Assembly (NCBI GenBank): GCA_963977185.1
Contig: CAXBNV010000019.1
Location: 1 to 26,847 of the forward strand
DNA from: CAXBNV01 sp963977185
Lineage (GTDB): Bacteria > Pseudomonadota > Gammaproteobacteria > JAGOUU01
DNA length: 26,847 nucleotides
Reading direction: 5' to 3'
Shown here: positions 9,074 to 16,642 of the stretch, piece by piece
Layout: every line of letters begins with the position of its first letter
Position numbering within the stretch: position 1 is the first letter of the stretch
Program-made: the position numbers and the translations under genes
The notes under the pieces: generated by a model
The model's database searches: none
Told to the model about the DNA's origin: nothing
The model's input: the letters and a program-made list of their open reading frames with translations, nothing else

Positions 9074-9861
9074 ACTTCTTCTGTTTCATCAGTTAGATTT
9101 TTAACAATTAACACCCTTTCATCTTTACTAGATAAGCTATCAATTTTATATCTATTATTGATAGCTACATTATTTTGTTTATTTGAGTGTATAATTTTTT
9201 TATTTAATTCCAAACCAAGTTTTTTATAATAATAATCAGAGTCATTATCATCAAGATTTCCAAATAAACCATTGTCTATTTTGTCATTGAACCTGACTTG
9301 AATATTTTTATCTTTTTCTAAATAAAATTTTTGGTATAAATCATTTAAACTATTAGAGCTCTTATTAGATATAAGCTCTTTTCCGCTTGGTATATTAAAT
9401 TTAAAATTTCCTCGTAATAAATTATTAGTTTCTTGTAAGTGAACTTTATTAGATATTTCAGATAATTGTTGTTTACTTTTAGCCTGATTATGGGCATAAA
9501 AATTTTCTTCAAATAATAGCTGTAAATAAGTATATAATTCACTATAGGACTTATATAACAAATTCAAACTATATTTATTATTTCCTAACAACGCTTTAGT
9601 TATTTCAATAAAAAATGCTTGCTCTAAATTTAAAAACTTAATAATTTTTTGTTCGATATTATCAAGATTCTCATCATTTTTAATAAAAAGCTCTTTAAGC
9701 TTTTTAGCATGATTTAATCGATTTTTTTTAACCAAATTAAATAACGAACTAACTTGTTTTTTATGATTTAATGCCTTTATATTTTTGGCAAATAAAACAA
9801 AAAAAATAGTTATTACACTACTTAAAATACAGGCGAGAATTAATATCAATAAATCATTCAT
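9070..9861 (-). CDS. Unrecognised single-pass membrane protein, helical
   Basis: I do not recognise this 263-residue protein. Residues 3-26 form one strongly hydrophobic segment, followed by a Lys-rich stretch (KNIKALNHKK), so the rest is predicted to lie in the cytoplasm by the positive-inside rule. Residues 30-140 are helix-forming and rich in Lys, Asn and Leu; the C-terminal third is polar and low-complexity, with an acidic DDNDSDYYYKK patch and an acidic tail (DETEEV). No enzymatic motif is visible. Translation starts at ATG 9861 with only a weak AAAAAG upstream, directly behind the phased A-tracts. Its stop codon shares TTAA with that of convergent dksA and no terminator separates the two. 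The unbroken 792-base frame and sensible topology make it likely a real gene. Confidence 0.65.
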   Translation of the reverse strand: MNDLLILILACILSSVITIFFVLFAKNIKALNHKKQVSSLFNLVKKNRLNHAKKLKELFIKNDENLDNIEQKIIKFLNLEQAFFIEITKALLGNNKYSLNLLYKSYSELYTYLQLLFEENFYAHNQAKSKQQLSEISNKVHLQETNNLLRGNFKFNIPSGKELISNKSSNSLNDLYQKFYLEKDKNIQVRFNDKIDNGLFGNLDDNDSDYYYKKLGLELNKKIIHSNKQNNVAINNRYKIDSLSSKDERVLIVKNLTDETEEV

Positions 9862-9866
9862 AAAAC

Positions 9867-9911
9867 TTTTTATTTTTTTTAATTTTTTTTAATTTTTTTT
9901 TTATTTTTTTT
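9867..9911. promoter_or_regulatory. Helically phased A/T-tracts (predicted bent DNA)
   Basis: Runs of 5, 8, 8, 10 and 8 T on the plus strand begin at 9867, 9873, 9883, 9893 and 9904. Three of the four intervals between the long runs are 10-11 bases, close to one helical turn, which is the arrangement known to curve DNA. The array lies 6 bases upstream of the start of the membrane protein gene and about 115 bases upstream of the DnaA boxes before nrdA. It could shape either promoter, and the long runs are also slippage-prone. Confidence 0.6.
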
Positions 9912-10015
9912 AGAAAATTTACAAAAACGACTTCTTAATATTAAGTATAGCAAGGTATTAATTTTTAATAGTAAAATTCGATTTAATAACAAATGACTTT
10001 ATAAGTATTAAGAGC

Positions 10016-10059
10016 AAATCCACAATTTATCCACAAGCTTATCCACATATTTATCCACT
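10016..10059 (+). promoter_or_regulatory. DnaA-box array upstream of nrdA
   Basis: Two perfect DnaA boxes, TTATCCACA at 10027-10035 and 10039-10047, are followed by TTATCCACT at 10051-10059 (8/9) and preceded by a weaker AAATCCACA at 10016-10024. The three strong boxes repeat exactly every 12 bases in the same orientation. E. coli nrdAB is known to carry DnaA boxes that tie its expression to replication initiation; the position here, just upstream of the nrdA promoter region, suggests the same control. A DnaA titration role is an alternative. Confidence 0.8.
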
Positions 10060-10075
10060 TGCTTTTTGTTGAAAT

Positions 10076-10091
10076 ACACTCTATCTTGTTA
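10076..10091 (+). promoter_or_regulatory. NrdR box 1
   Basis: ACACTCTATCTTGTTA matches the NrdR consensus ACACWATATNTWGTGT at 13 of 16 positions. NrdR is the nucleotide-sensing repressor of ribonucleotide reductase genes. The box overlaps the candidate -35 element TTGTTA (10086-10091). Support comes mainly from the second box exactly 31 bases downstream. Confidence 0.65.
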
Positions 10092-10106
10092 TTAGAAGTT
10101 AACAGA

Positions 10107-10122
10107 CCACTATATATGGTAT
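10107..10122 (+). promoter_or_regulatory. NrdR box 2 over the nrdA -10 region
   Basis: CCACTATATATGGTAT, read as positions 2-16 of the NrdR consensus, matches at 13 of 15 positions. Its start is 31 bases after that of box 1, about three helical turns, which is the spacing known for tandem NrdR boxes. It covers the likely -10 element (TATATA near 10111-10116), so bound NrdR would block the nrdA promoter. The inferred transcript start is near 10123, giving a leader of about 50 bases. Confidence 0.7.
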
Positions 10123-10174
10123 ATTTAAGAATTTAGAATTGCTGGCTTAATTTTATTAATTAACGGAGAATTTC

Positions 10175-13003
10175 ATGTCATCATCTATTAAAAATAATAA
10201 TTTGCAAAATTTTACAGAAACAGTAGCCTCGGCTCAAAAACCTGGCACACTAAAAGTCATTAAAAGAAATGGAGCAGTTGTTCCTTATGATGAAAATAAA
10301 ATTTCCGTAGCAATCACAAAAGCTTATCTTGCAATAGAAGGCTCAAATGCAGCAAAGTCTTCTAGAATTCATAATATTGTTGCAGAATTAACAGCTGGAA
10401 TTAATAAAATATTTAAAGAAAAAATGCCTAGTGGTGGTGTTCTAGATATAGAATATGACATTCAGAATCAAGTTGAATTATCTTTAATGCGCAAAGGCGA
10501 CTATGAAGTAGCAAGATCTTATATTTTATATAGAGCCGAACATAATAAAGCAAGAGAGCTAGAACAACAAACAGCCGCTAAAAAAAATAAACACGATATT
10601 AAAGTAAAACTTGAGTCAGGAGAAATAGCTCCTCTTCCAGAAGAACATCTTCTCAAACTATTGAAAGAAGCATGCTTTGATCTAGAATCGGTTAATGCTG
10701 ATAAAATTTTTAATGATTCTGTGAAAAATTTATATAATGAAGTTCCTATTCAAGATGTCTATAAATCCATGATTATGGCAACAAGACCATTAATAGAAGT
10801 AGAGCCTAATTATAGTTCTGTTACAGCAAGGTTATTACTTCATACTTTAAGGACAGAAACTCTTAAAGCAATGGATTTACAAAATGATATAACTCAAACA
10901 GAAATGGCTGCAGTATATCCTGAATATTTCAAAAAATTTATTCAAAAAGGAATTGATGTTGAATTATTAGATTCAAAGTTATTATCTTTTGATTTAGATA
11001 AACTAGGTAAAGCAATTATTGCAGATAAAGATTTACAATTTACTTATTTAGGCCTGCAAACTTTATATGATCGCTACTTCTTACATACAGATGGTATACG
11101 TTTAGAAATGCCTCAAGCCTTTTTTATGCGTGTTGCAATGGGGCTTGCTTTAAATGAAGATAATAAGAATGAAAAAGCGATTGAGTTTTACTTAAATCTA
11201 TCTACATTTGATTTTATGAGCTCAACTCCTACTTTATTTAATTCTGGAACTTTAAGATCACAATTATCAAGCTGTTATTTAACAACAGTACCAGATGATT
11301 TAGCTGGAATTTATGATGCAATAAAAGATAACGCTCTGTTATCTAAATATGCAGGTGGGCTTGGCAATGATTGGACTCCAGTTCGCGCCCTTAATGCTCA
11401 TATTAAAGGCACTAATGGTAAATCTCAAGGTGTTGTACCATTTATCAAAGTTGCTAATGATACTGCAGTTGCGGTAAACCAAGGTGGTAAAAGAAAAGGT
11501 GCATTGTGTGCTTATCTTGAAACTTGGCACATGGATATAGAAGAATTTCTAGAGCTTAGAAAAAATACTGGTGATGAGCGTCGCCGTACTCATGATATTA
11601 ATACAGCAAACTGGATTCCTGATTTATTCATGGAGCGTGTTCATCTTGATACATCTTGGACTTTATTTTCTCCTGATGAAACTCCTGATTTGCATGATTT
11701 ATATGGAGATGCTTTTGTTACAAAATATACAGAATATGAGAAAGCGGCTAAAGAAGGTAAAATTAAATGCTTCAAAACTATATCTGCTAAAACTTTATGG
11801 CGCAAAATGTTAAGTATGATTTTTGAAACAGGTCATCCTTGGATTACATTTAAAGATCCATGTAATATCAGATCACCTCAACAACATGCTGGTGTTGTAC
11901 ATAGCTCTAATTTATGTACTGAAATTACTTTAAATACATCTATTGATGAAATAGCTGTATGTAATTTAGGTTCAGTTAATTTACCTCAACATATTACAGA
12001 TGATGGTAAATTAGATAAAACTAAATTAGAAAAAACTATAACTACAGCAATTCGCATGCTTGATAATGTTATAGACATTAACTTTTATTCTGTACCACAA
12101 GCTGAAAACTCTAATTTAAAGCACAGACCAATTGGAATGGGAGTTATGGGGTTTCAGGATGCTTTGTATAAACTAGATATTCCTTATGACTCACAAAAAG
12201 CTATAGACTTTGCCGATGAATCAATGGAACTAATTAGTTATTATGCAATAAGAGCCTCAATTAAATTATCTAAAGAGCGTGGCAGTTATAAAACATATAA
12301 AAACTCATTATGGGATCAAGGAATTTTACCTATAGATTCTATAGAGTTATTACAAAAATCTCGTGATAGTAAGTTTCTTAATGTTGATACATCTAGTACA
12401 TTAGACTGGAATGCTGTTAGAAAAGAATTAAAACAACATGGCATTAGAAATTCAAATGTTTTAGCTATAGCTCCAACAGCTACTATTTCTAATATATGTG
12501 GTGTTAGTCAATCTATTGAGCCTACTTATAAAAACTTATTTGTTAAATCAAATTTATCAGGCGAATTTACAGTAATAAACCCATATCTAGTGAATGACTT
12601 AAAAGAACTAGAATTATGGGATAACGTGATGGTTAATGATTTAAAGTATTTTAATGGTAGCTTAAAAAGCATTACTAGAATTCCTAATAATATTAAAGCT
12701 AAATATGCAACAGCTTTTGAATTAGACCCATTATGTATGATACACGCTGCATCTAGACGACAAAAATGGATAGATCAAGGGCAGTCTTTAAACTTATATC
12801 TAGAACAACCTTCTGGTAAAATGCTAGATACAATGTACAAACTAGCTTGGACGTCTGGCCTTAAAACAACTTATTATTTAAGAAGTAAAGGTGCAACAGC
12901 TGTTGAAAAATCGACTATTAATTCACATGAGTTAAATTCAGTTCAAAATGTTGTGAGTCAAACATGTTCAATTGATGATCCTGATTGTGAGTCTTGCCAG
13001 TAA
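10175..13003 (+). CDS. nrdA: Class Ia ribonucleoside-diphosphate reductase, alpha subunit
   Basis: NrdA reduces ribonucleoside diphosphates to deoxy forms with the radical supplied by NrdB. At 942 residues it is about 180 longer than E. coli NrdA (761), like the Pseudomonas and Chlamydia type. Residues ~25-120 form an ATP-cone (VIKRNGAVVPYDENKI), and residues ~130-230 resemble a second, degenerate cone. Active-site residues are present: C367 and C596 (redox pair), radical C581 with N579 and E583 in NLCTE, the tyrosine pair in GLKTTYYL, and the C-terminal shuttle cysteines C938 and C941 (CESC, a CxxC instead of the CxxxxC of E. coli). Start ATG 10175 has CGGAGA a few bases upstream. DnaA and NrdR sites precede it; nrdB follows after a hairpin. 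Confidence 0.96.
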   Translation: MSSSIKNNNLQNFTETVASAQKPGTLKVIKRNGAVVPYDENKISVAITKAYLAIEGSNAAKSSRIHNIVAELTAGINKIFKEKMPSGGVLDIEYDIQNQVELSLMRKGDYEVARSYILYRAEHNKARELEQQTAAKKNKHDIKVKLESGEIAPLPEEHLLKLLKEACFDLESVNADKIFNDSVKNLYNEVPIQDVYKSMIMATRPLIEVEPNYSSVTARLLLHTLRTETLKAMDLQNDITQTEMAAVYPEYFKKFIQKGIDVELLDSKLLSFDLDKLGKAIIADKDLQFTYLGLQTLYDRYFLHTDGIRLEMPQAFFMRVAMGLALNEDNKNEKAIEFYLNLSTFDFMSSTPTLFNSGTLRSQLSSCYLTTVPDDLAGIYDAIKDNALLSKYAGGLGNDWTPVRALNAHIKGTNGKSQGVVPFIKVANDTAVAVNQGGKRKGALCAYLETWHMDIEEFLELRKNTGDERRRTHDINTANWIPDLFMERVHLDTSWTLFSPDETPDLHDLYGDAFVTKYTEYEKAAKEGKIKCFKTISAKTLWRKMLSMIFETGHPWITFKDPCNIRSPQQHAGVVHSSNLCTEITLNTSIDEIAVCNLGSVNLPQHITDDGKLDKTKLEKTITTAIRMLDNVIDINFYSVPQAENSNLKHRPIGMGVMGFQDALYKLDIPYDSQKAIDFADESMELISYYAIRASIKLSKERGSYKTYKNSLWDQGILPIDSIELLQKSRDSKFLNVDTSSTLDWNAVRKELKQHGIRNSNVLAIAPTATISNICGVSQSIEPTYKNLFVKSNLSGEFTVINPYLVNDLKELELWDNVMVNDLKYFNGSLKSITRIPNNIKAKYATAFELDPLCMIHAASRRQKWIDQGQSLNLYLEQPSGKMLDTMYKLAWTSGLKTTYYLRSKGATAVEKSTINSHELNSVQNVVSQTCSIDDPDCESCQ

Positions 13004-13011
13004 ATATTAAA

Positions 13012-13041
13012 CTCTCCTCCATAGTGAGGAGAGACCTTTTT
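13012..13041 (+). terminator. Hairpin with T-run between nrdA and nrdB
   Basis: CTCTCCTC (13012-13019) pairs perfectly with GAGGAGAG (13026-13033) around a 6-base loop, followed after ACC by five T. It begins 8 bases past the nrdA stop. The stem is GC-rich for this genome but the T-run is short, so it looks like a partial terminator or an mRNA-stability element that sets the nrdA:nrdB ratio, not a full stop. Confidence 0.6.
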
Positions 13042-13069
13042 AAAAATTAAAAACATGGAGATAAAAATT

Positions 13070-14146
13070 ATGCCAAAATCTATAAATAATGCGGCAACAG
13101 GCCTTGGCAACATAGAAATGGGTGCTTCTGCTGTTAAAGTAAGCGATAAACAAATGATTAATTGTGATGCTGATGTAAACCAATTAGTTCCTTTTAAATA
13201 TCCTTGGGCTTGGCAAAAATATAAAGATGCTTGTGCAAATCACTGGATGCCTGAAGAAATTAATATGTCTTTAGATATCGCTTTATGGAAAGATCCTAAT
13301 GGCTTAACTGACGATGAAAGAACTTTAGTTAAACGTTGTTTAGGTTTCTTTTCAACAGCAGATTCTCTAGTTGCAAATAACTTAGTATTAGCAGTATATA
13401 GACATATTACTAATCCTGAGTGCAGACAATACATATTAAGACAAGCTTTTGAAGAAGCATTACATACACATTCTTACCAGCATATTATTGAATCTTTAGG
13501 ATTAGATGAAGCTGAAATGTTCAATATGTATCGCGAAATTCCATCTGTTGCTAATAAAGCTTCTTGGGCATTAAAATATACACAAAGCTTATCAGATCCT
13601 AACTTTACAACAGGTACACCTGAAACAAATAAAAGACTAGTAAGAGATCTTATTGCGTTTTACGTTACTTTTGAAGGCATTTTCTTCTATGTTGGTTTTG
13701 TACAAGTATTTGCATTGGGTCGCCGTAATAAAATGGTAGGCACAGCTGAGCAATTGCAATATATTTTACGTGATGAATCGATGCATTTAAATTTTGGTAT
13801 TGATGTCATCAACCAAATAAAAATAGAAAATCCTGAAACTTGGGATAAAGCAATGCAAGAAGAAGTAGTCGCAATGATTAAAGAAGCTGTTGAGCTGGAA
13901 TATCAATATGCAGTAGACACTATGCCTCGTGGAATATTAGGTCTAAATGCAAAAATGTTCTTAGAATATTTACAATTTATAGCAAATAGAAGATGCGCTC
14001 AAATCGGATTAGATGAAATTTATCCTGGTGCAGAAAATCCTTTTCCATGGATGAGTGAATTATTAGATTTACAAAAAGAGAAAAATTTCTTTGAAACAAG
14101 AGTAATTGAGTATCAAACTGGTGGAGCCCTTGAGTGGGAAGATTAA
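13070..14146 (+). CDS. nrdB: Class Ia ribonucleoside-diphosphate reductase, beta subunit
   Basis: NrdB carries the di-metal centre and stable radical used by NrdA. In the 358-residue form, metal ligands are D98, E129, H132, E202, E236 and H239, and Y136 (EALHTHSY) is in the radical position, with F206 and F210 spaced as in E. coli. Having Tyr there, unlike the Phe of chlamydial class Ic proteins, supports a tyrosyl-radical class Ia enzyme. The acidic tail LEWED fits the NrdA-docking C-terminus. I chose ATG 13070 because GGAG at 13057-13060 lies 9 bases upstream; the in-frame ATG at 13055 overlaps that site. It lies 66 bases downstream of nrdA, separated by a hairpin, and a strong terminator follows. 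Confidence 0.96.
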   Translation: MPKSINNAATGLGNIEMGASAVKVSDKQMINCDADVNQLVPFKYPWAWQKYKDACANHWMPEEINMSLDIALWKDPNGLTDDERTLVKRCLGFFSTADSLVANNLVLAVYRHITNPECRQYILRQAFEEALHTHSYQHIIESLGLDEAEMFNMYREIPSVANKASWALKYTQSLSDPNFTTGTPETNKRLVRDLIAFYVTFEGIFFYVGFVQVFALGRRNKMVGTAEQLQYILRDESMHLNFGIDVINQIKIENPETWDKAMQEEVVAMIKEAVELEYQYAVDTMPRGILGLNAKMFLEYLQFIANRRCAQIGLDEIYPGAENPFPWMSELLDLQKEKNFFETRVIEYQTGGALEWED

Positions 14147-14181
14147 TATAGTAATTTACTAGAGCTATAAAACTGCATTAT

Positions 14182-14214
14182 AAAATGGATAAGCTTAGCT
14201 TATCCATTTTTTTT
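14182..14214 (+). terminator. Rho-independent terminator after nrdB
   Basis: A perfect 13-bp stem, AAAATGGATAAGC (14182-14194) with GCTTATCCATTTT (14198-14210) around a TTA loop, runs into a tract of eight T in all (14207-14214). It starts 35 bases after the nrdB stop and closes the nrdAB transcription unit. Confidence 0.9.
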
Positions 14215-14285
14215 ATCTTAAATAAATTTTAAGTAAAATTTATTCAAATCTTATACACCTCTTTCTATTTTTAATAAAAATATAC

Positions 14286-14313
14286 TATAATTTAAAATAT
14301 ACTTTAGTATATT
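14286..14313 (+). promoter_or_regulatory. Promoter -10 and palindrome before the two-component genes
   Basis: A perfect -10 hexamer TATAAT (14286-14291) is followed by an inverted repeat AATATAC-TTTA-GTATATT (14296-14313), just where transcription would begin. No good -35 sits upstream (TTCTAT at 17 bases), as expected for an activator-dependent promoter. The palindrome is a candidate operator, perhaps for autoregulation by the response regulator. Confidence 0.45.
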
Positions 14314-14345
14314 AATTGACTATTAAAAATTTACGAGAGCTTCAT

Positions 14346-15014
14346 ATGTATATCTTATTAGTAGAAGACGATGATATTTTAGGGGATGGCCTGAAATCTG
14401 GCCTTAAACAAGAAGGCTATGTTGTTGATTGGCTTAAGGATGGTATTGAAGCTGAAAGTGCTTTAAAAGATATAGATTATGATCTTTGTATTCTAGATTT
14501 AGGCCTGCCAAGAAAAGAAGGCGCTTCTATCTTACATTCCATTAGAAATAAAGGCGTTAAGACTAAAGTTATTATTCTAACAGCAAAAGATTCAAAAGAA
14601 GACAAGTTATCTGGTCTTAATCTTGGTGCTGATGATTACATGACTAAACCTTTTGATATTGATGAACTACTAGCAAGAATTAGAGCTTTACATCGCAGAA
14701 GCACTAATAAAATGCAAGATTCAATCAATATTCAAGGTATTTCTATTGATACAAATACTCATATTATTAAATACAATGATAAAGAGATAAATCTACCCAA
14801 AAAAGAATTTCAGCTTTTAGCTAAACTTGCTGAAAATATGGGTAAAGTTTTAACTAAAGAAAAATTAACTTCACACCTATATGGTTTAGATGAAGACATT
14901 GATAGTAATGTTCTTGAGGTTCATATTCATAATATAAGAAAAAAATTACCTAGTAATATTATCAGGACTATCAGAGGAATTGGATATATTATAGACAAAC
15001 CTAAAGATATGTAA
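14346..15014 (+). CDS. OmpR-family response regulator, QseB/PmrA-like
   Basis: A two-domain transcription factor of 222 residues. The receiver domain (1-~115) has the acidic pocket E7-D8-D9, phosphoacceptor D51 in CILDLGLPR, switch T79 and K101 in MTKPF. The C-terminal winged-helix domain (~125-220) ends with the usual VHIHNIRKKL and IRTIRGIGYII. Overall it looks like the QseB/PmrA group, but I cannot fix the orthologue or its signal. ATG 14346 is chosen because MYILLVEDD is the normal start of the family and a GAGAG lies 6 bases upstream; an in-frame TTG at 14316 would add ten residues. The sensor kinase gene follows after 11 bases, so the two are cotranscribed. Confidence 0.9.
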   Translation: MYILLVEDDDILGDGLKSGLKQEGYVVDWLKDGIEAESALKDIDYDLCILDLGLPRKEGASILHSIRNKGVKTKVIILTAKDSKEDKLSGLNLGADDYMTKPFDIDELLARIRALHRRSTNKMQDSINIQGISIDTNTHIIKYNDKEINLPKKEFQLLAKLAENMGKVLTKEKLTSHLYGLDEDIDSNVLEVHIHNIRKKLPSNIIRTIRGIGYIIDKPKDM

Positions 15015-15025
15015 AAGCAGTATAA

Positions 15026-16477
15026 ATGAAATCAATAAAGTCGTTACTATTAATTTATGTCTTTATAGCTCTTGCTATAATTAATACTTTTTATATCGTT
15101 TGGTCTTATTATAAAAATAAGGATTTTATAGAATCTTTTTATAATGTTCAGCTATTAAGTAAAGCAAGAGATTTAAACTCAATCTATTCGGTTATTAATG
15201 TAAATAAAAATATATTAAAAGATATTCAAAAAAAACTAAACCTCTCTGTAGAGGCGGTTGCTAAAACATCTTTAACCGAAAATATAGATCAACAAGAATT
15301 AACTGATACTATTAAAAAATATAGTAAAAGTGGAGATCTTAAAACTATATTTCAAATTAGAAATAAACAAAACGAGTTATTATTATATTCAAGAGCCAAT
15401 CCAACGAAAAACTCTTTAGCTCCAATAGATAAAGCAGGATTTAGCACTAATATTATTGATAAAAAAGCTTGGTTAGTTTTTACATTTATTAGCAGTAATA
15501 ATAACATCATCATTCAAGTAGCTCATCTAGAAGAAACTAGACAAGAAACTATTCAACAATTATTAGTTAATAAAATAATTCCTATAATTATAACTATCAT
15601 ATTAATATTTATAATTATTATGGTATTAATTAATCACTTTATGAATAAAGTAATTATTGTGTCTGATAAAATTAGCCAGCGCAATCCTAAAAATCTAGCC
15701 CCTATTACAGAAAATAATATTCCTAAGGAAATATTACCTTTAATTAAATCTATAAATAACTTATTTCATATTTTACAAGAAACCTATGATAGAGAAAAAA
15801 AATTTAACGCAGATGCAGCCCATGAATTAAGAACTCCTATTGCGGGTCTAAAACTGCAAACTCAAATAGCTCTAAGAGAGCCAAATCCAGACAAACAAAA
15901 ACATGCTTTAGAACAAGTAATTCGAAGTGCTGGACGCTGTGCTCATGTTATAGATCAATTACTAGAGCTAAGTAAAATATCTTCGACTCAAATGTTAAAT
16001 AACATTATAAATTGCGATTTAAAAATAGTTATTGCAGAATTATTACCTGAACTAGAATTATATGCAAATCACAAAAATGTGATTCTTCAATTTTTATCAG
16101 ATGATAAGTTACCTAGTATTCAAGCAAATAAAACTAGCCTAAGCATCTTATTTAGAAATATTATAGATAATGCTATTAGGTATACCCCAAATAACCCTGA
16201 AAACAACCAAAAAGTTTGGATTAAATTATTTAGTAAAAATAAAAAAGTTTTCATAGAAATAACTGATAGTGGTCCAGGCATTCCAAAAGAATTAAGGATG
16301 CGAGTTTTTGATAGATTCTACAGAACACTAGGCACACAAGAATCTGGTACCGGTTTAGGCTTGTCTATTGTTAAAAAGATTATAGATTTACACAAGGCTA
16401 CTATAGAACTAGATGACTCTGAGTATAGTAAAACTGGTCTTAAGATAACTATTGGATTTAATAAAAAATTCAGCTAA
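15026..16477 (+). CDS. Sensor histidine kinase, QseC-like
   Basis: A 483-residue inner-membrane kinase paired with the upstream regulator. Membrane helices lie at about 5-27 and 184-206, enclosing a periplasmic sensor domain of about 155 residues with no recognisable ligand motif. A linker corresponding to HAMP follows, then HisKA with the H-box DAAHELRTP (H266), the N-box RNIIDNAIRY (N378, N382), and the ATP-binding G boxes DSGPGIP and GTGLGLSIV. All residues needed for autophosphorylation and phosphotransfer are present. The ATG at 15026 has only a weak ribosome binding site, consistent with translation linked to the upstream gene. The gene ends 7 bases before the convergent tRNA-Lys. Confidence 0.9.
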   Translation: MKSIKSLLLIYVFIALAIINTFYIVWSYYKNKDFIESFYNVQLLSKARDLNSIYSVINVNKNILKDIQKKLNLSVEAVAKTSLTENIDQQELTDTIKKYSKSGDLKTIFQIRNKQNELLLYSRANPTKNSLAPIDKAGFSTNIIDKKAWLVFTFISSNNNIIIQVAHLEETRQETIQQLLVNKIIPIIITIILIFIIIMVLINHFMNKVIIVSDKISQRNPKNLAPITENNIPKEILPLIKSINNLFHILQETYDREKKFNADAAHELRTPIAGLKLQTQIALREPNPDKQKHALEQVIRSAGRCAHVIDQLLELSKISSTQMLNNIINCDLKIVIAELLPELELYANHKNVILQFLSDDKLPSIQANKTSLSILFRNIIDNAIRYTPNNPENNQKVWIKLFSKNKKVFIEITDSGPGIPKELRMRVFDRFYRTLGTQESGTGLGLSIVKKIIDLHKATIELDDSEYSKTGLKITIGFNKKFS

Positions 16478-16484
16478 AACATGA

Positions 16485-16560
16485 TGGTGGGTCGTGCGGG
16501 GTTCGAACCTGCGACAAATTGGTTAAAAGCCAACTGCTCTACCGACTGAGCTAACGACCC
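16485..16560 (-). tRNA. tRNA-Lys(UUU)
   Basis: A full cloverleaf of 76 bases with encoded CCA. The acceptor stem GGGTCGT pairs with ACGACCC, the D-arm is GCTC/GAGC, and the anticodon loop CTTTTAA gives anticodon TTT. The T-loop is TTCGAAC. In the T-stem (GCAGG with CCCGC), positions 51 and 63 form an A-C mismatch where most tRNA-Lys genes have A-T. It ends the Tol-Pal-queE block on the same strand, a common position for tRNA-Lys in gammaproteobacteria. Confidence 0.95.
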
Positions 16561-16578
16561 ATCGTTGAATATGTGTAT

Positions 16579-16637
16579 ATTATATATTCCTGATATTTTA
16601 TGTCAATAATTTTTATTAATTTTTTTTATTTTTTTTT
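16579..16637 (-). promoter_or_regulatory. tRNA-Lys promoter with UP-like A-tracts
   Basis: On the minus strand a perfect TTGACA (16601-16606) and a perfect TATAAT (16579-16584) are separated by 16 bases, placing the transcript start about 10 bases before the tRNA. Upstream of the -35 are A-tracts of 5, 8 and 9 (16610-16614, 16620-16627, 16629-16637), as in UP elements bound by the RNA polymerase alpha subunit. This is the best sigma-70 promoter seen in the window. Confidence 0.8.
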
Positions 16638-16642
16638 AATTA

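Noticed and set aside
11571..11813. Short plus-strand open frame inside nrdA
   Set aside because: It is an alternative frame within the conserved catalytic region of NrdA and its product is low-complexity.
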